A stretch of 64,000 nucleotides of DNA from Liriodendron chinense. Lineage: Eukaryota > Streptophyta > Magnoliopsida > Magnoliales > Magnoliaceae. The stretch spans positions 434,001-498,000 of the forward strand of contig ML058385.1 in the NCBI GenBank assembly GCA_003013855.2. Reading direction: 5' to 3'. A program made the translations under genes and the position numbers. Position 1 is the stretch's first letter, and every line of letters starts with the position of its first letter. Positions 58,257 through 64,000 of the stretch are shown one piece after another. The notes beneath the pieces were generated by a model, which was given only the letters and a program-made list of their open reading frames with translations, was not told the DNA's origin and did not search any database.

Positions 58257-58430
58257 ATATAACACAGAATAATAGTCGACAAGAAGCCATATACAATTGT
58301 GGAATCATTCTTTGTAGATGCATGATACTATGATATGTTCGCTAGTGAAGAACAAGAGAACGAAATAGATCAGCGGCGAGGGAAAGATAACAGAAAAGGA
58401 GTTGTTAGAATACATAAGAAGTGTTAGGGT

Positions 58431-58590
58431 CCCAAAATCTAGGGGCCTTCAAAACAAACAAAATGGCCACGCACCTTCAAAAGAATACATAAATATCCTA
58501 TAAATGCACGCAAAACAGAGATTTATAAGAGTCCTCTTAACTATTTTTAGCTGAAATCTCCAGCGGGCCCTGCAAATCACCATGATCGAA
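58431..58590. other. Noncoding stretch before the Athila-type solo LTR
   Basis: It may be the first part of an LTR that continues at 60178-60839 (possible start TGTTAGGGTCCC at about 58420). I see no gene. Confidence 0.3.
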
Positions 58591-60172
58591 TGTTCGCTTC
58601 CCCAAGTATAGGGTTGCGATGTAGTAATAAACTCGGTAAGACCGAGGTCGATCCACAGGGACTTATGTAGGATTTCACAAACACATCCAAAAGTATCTAT
58701 TAAAAGCTAATAACCGAATTTTTGTATGAATTTGATGTGAGTAACAAAATTGAATTAAATTGAAAGTAACTAATTATAGAAAGGCACTAGGGGTTTAAGG
58801 ATCCACTTGTAGCAATCCTTGATGTTCAATCCGCTGTGGTTTCTCATTCTCTCAACTAGAATCGATATTAAGATCTATCTAGCCGGATGATAGAGCTGTT
58901 AACCCAAACAATCTGTTATATGTAAGTTCAATGCATATGATTCACTCAATGTAGGCTGAGCTGAGCATGCTCAATTGCATAGGTCAGTCTCCATTCCAAA
59001 AGGTTCAGTTCACAATCATAACCATCCTCAAGTCCTGTCACAAGACAAGGCTAGATCAGGATTTGAACTTGATTCAAATCACATGCACAATCCATACATA
59101 TTACAGAAATTTAGAAAAGTAGAACTTTAGTAGGAAGTCCCCACATGACGATCATAGTACTAGAGCGCACTCCAATTCCTCAGATCATACAGGTCTAGAC
59201 TGATGCAAACCAATTAAGAATTTAAGTAATTCTCCCAAACATCCATAAGTCATCATAAGACTAAAAAAAAGTACTTAAAACTTGTATAAACTTCAAACCA
59301 TAGTTCATAAACATGAATTCCACACTTAAAACCAACTGAATATGAATTGAAACATCTTGGATCCACTACAAGCTTCACCTCTTAGCCCTAGCTAAGAGGT
59401 TTAGCTGCTCATGATCCAAGGAAACATGAAATAACTAAAAAATTCATAAAAACAGTAAAACAAACTAAAAGGAGTTGTGAAACTCCGAAATCCACTTCCG
59501 CCGCCTCCAAGCTTGCTTCAACCCTTCTAAGATACCCTAGGAACGATCCCTAGGTGTCCTTTTATAGTGGGGAGGCTCCGCAACTTCAGAAAGATCGAGA
59601 ATCTGCGTAAGAGTTACGCAGTGCGCAGAGAAAATCGGCGTCAGGAATAGAAATTTCTGTTTCTTCACGTGGCCGACCGGTCACGACCGGTCTAGCCTCT
59701 TTGAAAAAAGGTCCAGCAGCCTCTGGAGGAAAAAGAACTCTGGCCGACCGGTCAAGACCGGTCGGCCTGGCTATTAGAATCAGTTAACGTACACGACTGA
59801 CCGGTCAAGACCGGTCATGCTTCCTTTGGCTGAAGTCCAGCAACTCAGCATCCCTTGGCCGACCGGTCGGACCATCCCCAACAACAGTCCAGCGTACATG
59901 GCTGACCGGTCAAGACCGGTCGGCTTCTTCTTGCTTCCTTTCTTTCTTCTACTTTCTTCTTTCCTTACTTCTCTCTTTGCTTCCTTCTTCCTTCGGCCCA
60001 CCTTGGGTCTTCATCCAAGGTTCTTAAAGAGGTATCTTTGTCATCAATTAGGCTGAGTCCACTCTCAATCCTGCAATCACCAAACATGCATTCAATTAGT
60101 CTTTAAATCATGAAAATCTTGCACAATGAGTGATGAATTGGGGTTAGAATATACACAATTAATAGCTCAACA
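58591..60172 (-). mobile_element. Athila-type solo LTR (1,582 bp, TSD TCGAA)
   Basis: On the plus strand it starts TGTTCGCTTCCCC and ends AGCTCAACA, with exact TCGAA at 58586-58590 and 60173-60177. In element orientation the end holds CGACCTCGGTCTTACCGAG and TATACTTGGGG, as in Athila LTRs. The U3 contains at least five GACCGGTC-type palindromic pairs (59683-59923) upstream of CCACTATAAA (complement of 59560-59569). Confidence 0.9.
59683..59923 (-). promoter_or_regulatory. GACCGGTC pair array in Athila-type U3
   Basis: Pairs such as GACCGGTCAAGACCGGTC repeat at about 59683, 59742, 59798 and 59904, with CCGACCGGTCGG at about 59858. They lie 120-360 bp upstream of the TATA box in element orientation. 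Confidence 0.65.
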
Positions 60173-60177
60173 TCGAA

Positions 60178-60763
60178 ATTGTCCAAAATCGAGCCAGTAT
60201 CATCATTACGATTTATAATAAACAATGCATGCTCTTTTATCATCAAACGGGCCCCACAAACCCATCTATTTTCAAAACCCAATTGGAACATACAAAAAAT
60301 CCGTCAACGCACCCATAAATTCGGGTACCCACGCACCCGAAAAATCAACAAAATCAGAAACTCATTTATGGATGCATTGGAGTCCCATGCATCCATAAAT
60401 TTATGGATGTATTGGAGTCCCACGCATCCATAAATTCGGGTACCCACACACCCATAAATTCAGCATAAACCAGAAATCGAATTAAGGGTGCATTACAGTC
60501 CACGCACCCATAAATTCATCACATTTCAAAAAAATCATTTAAGGGTGCATGGAGTCCCAAGCACCCTTAAAATCGGAGTCCCACGCACCAAAAAAATCAG
60601 CCAAATCCATAAACCGTTTACGGGTGCGTCGAAGCTCCATGCATCGATTTTAGGGTACGTTAGAGGTATTTTAGGGGTGCGTGGCACGTGGCAACCCCTC
60701 ATTAATCAGCTTCCAGTATTTTCGGGTATAAATATCCCGCCCGACTGTTCATTTGTAGGTTTT

Positions 60764-60809
<46 letters not shown>

Positions 60810-60839
60810 ATTATCCCTTGGGTAATTGAGATTCCCACC
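60178..60839 (+). promoter_or_regulatory. Probable partial LTR/promoter: repeat array, TATA box and (GA)n
   Basis: Diverged CACGCACCCATAAATTCGGG words run from about 60300 to 60660, including a perfect 13-bp-arm inverted repeat TTTATGGATGCAT...ATGCATCCATAAA (about 60365-60399). A TATA box TATAAATA is at 60727-60734, followed by (GA)n at 60765-60807. The layout resembles the LTR promoters elsewhere in the window, but the LTR ends are not seen. Confidence 0.45.
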
Positions 60840-63800
60840 TGTCACGCCCCAAACTCAGGGACCGGGCTCACTAAATTCTTGGCTGCCGAATCCGGTGCTG
60901 ACAGCCTCCCTAGTACCCCATTCTCAGCTCCTAACTTCCATACGCCAGGTTTCGATCCTGGGATCCCACAAGGAGGATTTTCAGGGTAAACTTTTTTTTA
61001 TAGATGAGCATAACCACAAGTGTACCAAACCAAAAAACATCACATCACATATCCACTAAGATAATCTTTTGAGTACAGTGCTGCAAAAAGGGAAATACAA
61101 TGTATAACTAAAAACTGAAAAATCAAATGCGCACCCCTGTTTCACCGTTGTTGCGCTATAGCATGTCCTGCACGTAAACAATGTGCATAAGCTTACTATG
61201 AAGCTTAGAGAGTACGTGGTGTGTGCACAATGCATATGACAGGTATACAGATATCAGAGTAAGCGAAAATGATGAAAGGCTACACTACCAAGTCTATGAA
61301 TGTTGTCAGCCATCCCGAGGCTATGCAATGCAAGGGGCCTATATGGCCGAGTGTCATATGCTAAAGATGCAATGTGCGCATGTTAATCCTCAACTGTCAT
61401 ATATCATACGGTTTACAACTGGGACATCACCGGGGTCTAGTACACCCATAACATTGGTTGCCGCCCATTGCGCGCATAAGCAAGTGAGTGGAAGAGACCT
61501 CACTATCCACCTCGTCAATGGCATACAAGAAAATCCACTCGGATCGTCGATAGCGAACCCATTCACGAGCTGGTCAGACTCAACCTAGTATATAACCCTC
61601 TGCACCCGGGTGGGTAAGGTCACACCCCCTTCCAACCAACCTCAACACAGTGGGAGACGTGGCCTACTGGTATTTGGCCCTCATACGCTCATAAATGCAC
61701 TTGGTCTAGACATTGGAGCATTCTACTGGTACCACGGGGTTTAGGGACTTTCACCCAAGGACATCTTTGGCGCCCAAGTGCTAGAACATATTTTTGATGT
61801 CCATTTCTACCATCCACGATGTAACTGTGGTGGCCACAACCCCGATGCTGCTGGGGTGTGAAGGTGATCGTGACATACATAATGCGATATGCATGAGTTA
61901 TACTATCAAAGTCATGCACCAAACCTGCGCATACATATGAGGCATATGCACAAATGAATGGGCATGGTATTCATTACACTAAGCATATTATCAGTGTGAC
62001 CTATCAAGCTAAGTACACTAGCACGTTTCAAACGTATCATGTGATAATCGGCCTTAAATGATCGAATATATATAGGGAGTGGGATCTGAATGGAGGGCCC
62101 TACTAATAATAGAAAAGTTTACATGGCATGGCTCACTTGAGATATGAATCAGCTCATCATATGTAAAGAAAATGGGCTAGTTAGACCGATGTACGGCATG
62201 GATACATCAAGGTAGGCCCTGGTGGCCTCCAAATGGTACATCAATGAGGGCCCACATGCTGGACAGTATGGCCAGCCCCTACTATCCAGCGAGGGGTCTA
62301 CCTAAGCTACGGATCAGCCTCCTTTTTGAGCTTATACCCTAAAATGATCGGTCCAACACATGAAAAGTATGAATATGCAATACATACTTCAAAGTGAGCA
62401 CCACAGTGGGCCCACATGCTTGGGCATCGTGAATAAAACACATGCATCATGCTGGTCTAAGGTGACCGACGGATCAGGCACTGAAACGAGGTGTGTATGC
62501 AACACATCATCAAGGTGAGCTGCTACAGCCGGCCCCACCCTCTGGACGATGGGTGGTTTCGACAATCCGCTGTCCATCGGCGTGGATTAATACATACCCA
62601 AGGTGGGTCCCTGTATCTGGATGACATGGATAAAGCATATAAATCATAGGTAGGCCCAAGAGAGGACGGCTTGGATCAGACACATACATCATGTGGGACC
62701 CATAGGGTGGGCCACTTGCTGGACGAGCGTGGAACCCACCTGGGTCACAAAAGTTTTGGATAAAGCTGATATTTTTGTTCTCCCTTCTCCCAGACCTTTG
62801 CCACAGGTCTGGGTGGCATATAAACATCATGTGGCCTTAGGAAGGTTTCAACGGTGGACATCATTACCTCCACAGTTCCAGATGGTGTGGCCCACATGAG
62901 ACTTGTATCTAGTTCATTTTTGGGCCCATGTCCTGAAATGATATAAGAAAATGGATGGACGGATGGACATGGTGGGCCCCATGAGGTGGGCCACTGCTGG
63001 GCAGCGTGTCCAGCATGCTGCCTTCAGCGTAGACCACACTCGTGGCCCCAAAAAGTTTTGGACCGAGCTGATATTTGTGTTTTCTTTCCATCCAGGTCCG
63101 TGTGACCTTAACAACAGATTAGATGGTAAATAAACCTCACGATGGGGCCCCACACATGCAACAGCAGGCCCCAACTGTTTTCAACGGTGGCCGTTCATCC
63201 CCACCGCTTCCCATGATGTGGTCCACTAAAGTGTTGGATCCAGCCGATACTTGTGTTTTCCATTCATGCAGGTCTGCATGACCTGATGGATGGGTTAGAT
63301 GGGAAATCATCATGATGGTGGGCCCTGAAAAGATTTCAACAGTAGGCATTCATCCTCACTATTTTCTGTGGTGAGGCCCACCCAAGATTTGGATCTTCTT
63401 AATATTTAAGCTTTGGCCCTAAAATGATCCGGGAAAACAGATGGACAGCTTGGATAAAACTAATACATCATGGTGGGACCCATGAGGTGGGCCACCCGCT
63501 GGACAGCCTGCGCAGGCACGCTGCTTGCAATGTGGACCCTCCTGGGGTCACAAACGCTTTAGATAAAGCTGATATTTATGATTTTCCCTTCGCCCAGACC
63601 TGTGGCACAGGTCTGGGTGGTACATAAACATCACATCGGCCTTAAGAAGGTTTTGACGGTGGACTTCATTATCCCCACTGTCTTCAGTTGGTGCTGCCCA
63701 CTTGAGATATGTATTGATTCATTTTTTTTTTTGGGTTCATGCCTTAAAATGACATGTCAAAATGGATGGACCGCTTGGATAATGCACATGCATCAGGGTG

Positions 63801-64000
63801 GGCCCCACGAGGTGGGCCACTGCTGGGCAGCATGCTTGGCACACTGCCTTCAGTGTGGACCACACTAATGGCCCCCATGAAGTTTTTGACCAAGCCGATC
63901 TTTGTATTTTCCCACCTTTCAAGTTTGTGTGAATTGATCAAAAGGTTAGATGACAATAAAATATACGATGGGCCACACAAGATGGTCCACATTGTGACAG
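60840..64000 (-). mobile_element. Long LTR of the 3.6-kb family, reversed, cut by the window end
   Basis: It starts TGTCACGCCCCAAACTCAGGGACCGGGC on the plus strand, the reverse complement of the 3' end of the LTR at 26349-29946. Similarity continues, reversed, through ACATCACCGGGGTCTAGTACAC (61422-61443) and the GGGCCCACC module array (about 62400-63900). The far end is outside the window, so solo or full-length status is unknown. Confidence 0.83.

Larger units (their letters stand above)
53127..58430 (+). mobile_element. Decayed Ty3/Gypsy element: 5' LTR, primer site, gag, protease
   Basis: The LTR starts TGTTAAGGTATAAAATAAGG inside Athila gag and runs to about 54060. A primer-site-like TGGCAACTCTATTGGGGA is at 54066-54083. 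A TATA box (TATAAATACCCC) lies at 53360, preceded by an array of TTTACGCG words. Gag and protease follow. I see no RT, integrase or 3' LTR before 58430. Confidence 0.72.

Noticed and set aside
59683..59923. CRISPR-like spaced repeats of GACCGGTC
   Set aside because: Plant LTR context, irregular spacing, units diverged, and no associated genes; it is a U3 word array.
60300..60660. CRISPR-like or satellite array
   Set aside because: Units are irregular and inverted copies alternate; the TATA box downstream favours a promoter array.

Overview
This is nuclear DNA of a flowering plant. It is intron-bearing, rich in LTR retrotransposons nested in each other, and carries an L1-type LINE, a tRNA-derived SINE and hAT-type MITEs. 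Repeated short modules built around GGGCCCACC...CCGTCCATC suggest a woody magnoliid to me, but that is an impression, not a result. No organelle, bacterial or viral genome is present, and I found no intact transposon coding sequence.

Layout. 1-4545: 5' part of one host gene on the minus strand (three coding exons plus a probable 5' UTR exon), with a MITE and a SINE stub in intron 1. 4567-5506: solo LTR. 5786-11052: solo LTR 'X', itself holding a 2.67-kb Copia deletion derivative (6832-9501). 11053-12048: decayed Ty3/Gypsy reverse-transcriptase fragment. 12049-30396: an Athila-like Gypsy element (LTR, primer site, gag, protease, part of RT), split by a complete Tat-lineage Gypsy element on the minus strand (14520-24596) and by a 3.6-kb solo LTR (26349-29946). 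30525-39945: a Copia insertion of SIRE type with an inverted, head-to-head interior, carrying a LINE (35261-38969). 39946-43744: a second, rearranged copy of the 3.8-12.2 kb region. 43745-51931: low-repeat DNA with a SINE, a solo LTR, a LINE scrap and a MITE. 51932-53126: second Athila-like fragment. 53127-58430: decayed Gypsy with LTR, primer site, gag and protease. 58591-60172: Athila-type solo LTR. 60840-64000: a second copy of the 3.6-kb LTR, reversed and cut by the window edge.

Most boundaries rest on short target-site duplications (TSDs) that can be read directly: GAGGA, AGCAT, AAAGC, CCAAC, TATGC, TTTCC and TCGAA for LTR elements, 8-bp copies for MITEs, and 11-16 bp copies for LINE/SINE. 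Two insertions have a matching empty site elsewhere in the window.

The most interesting recurring pattern is an array of short, GC-rich or palindromic words lying just upstream of a TATA box in at least five different LTRs, and also upstream of the extra ORF inside the Copia element. The words differ between families but the layout is the same. Also notable: the Tat element carries an antisense, intron-containing ORF, and locus 2 repeats nested-insertion junctions of locus 1, so it is a segmental duplication rather than a set of independent insertions.
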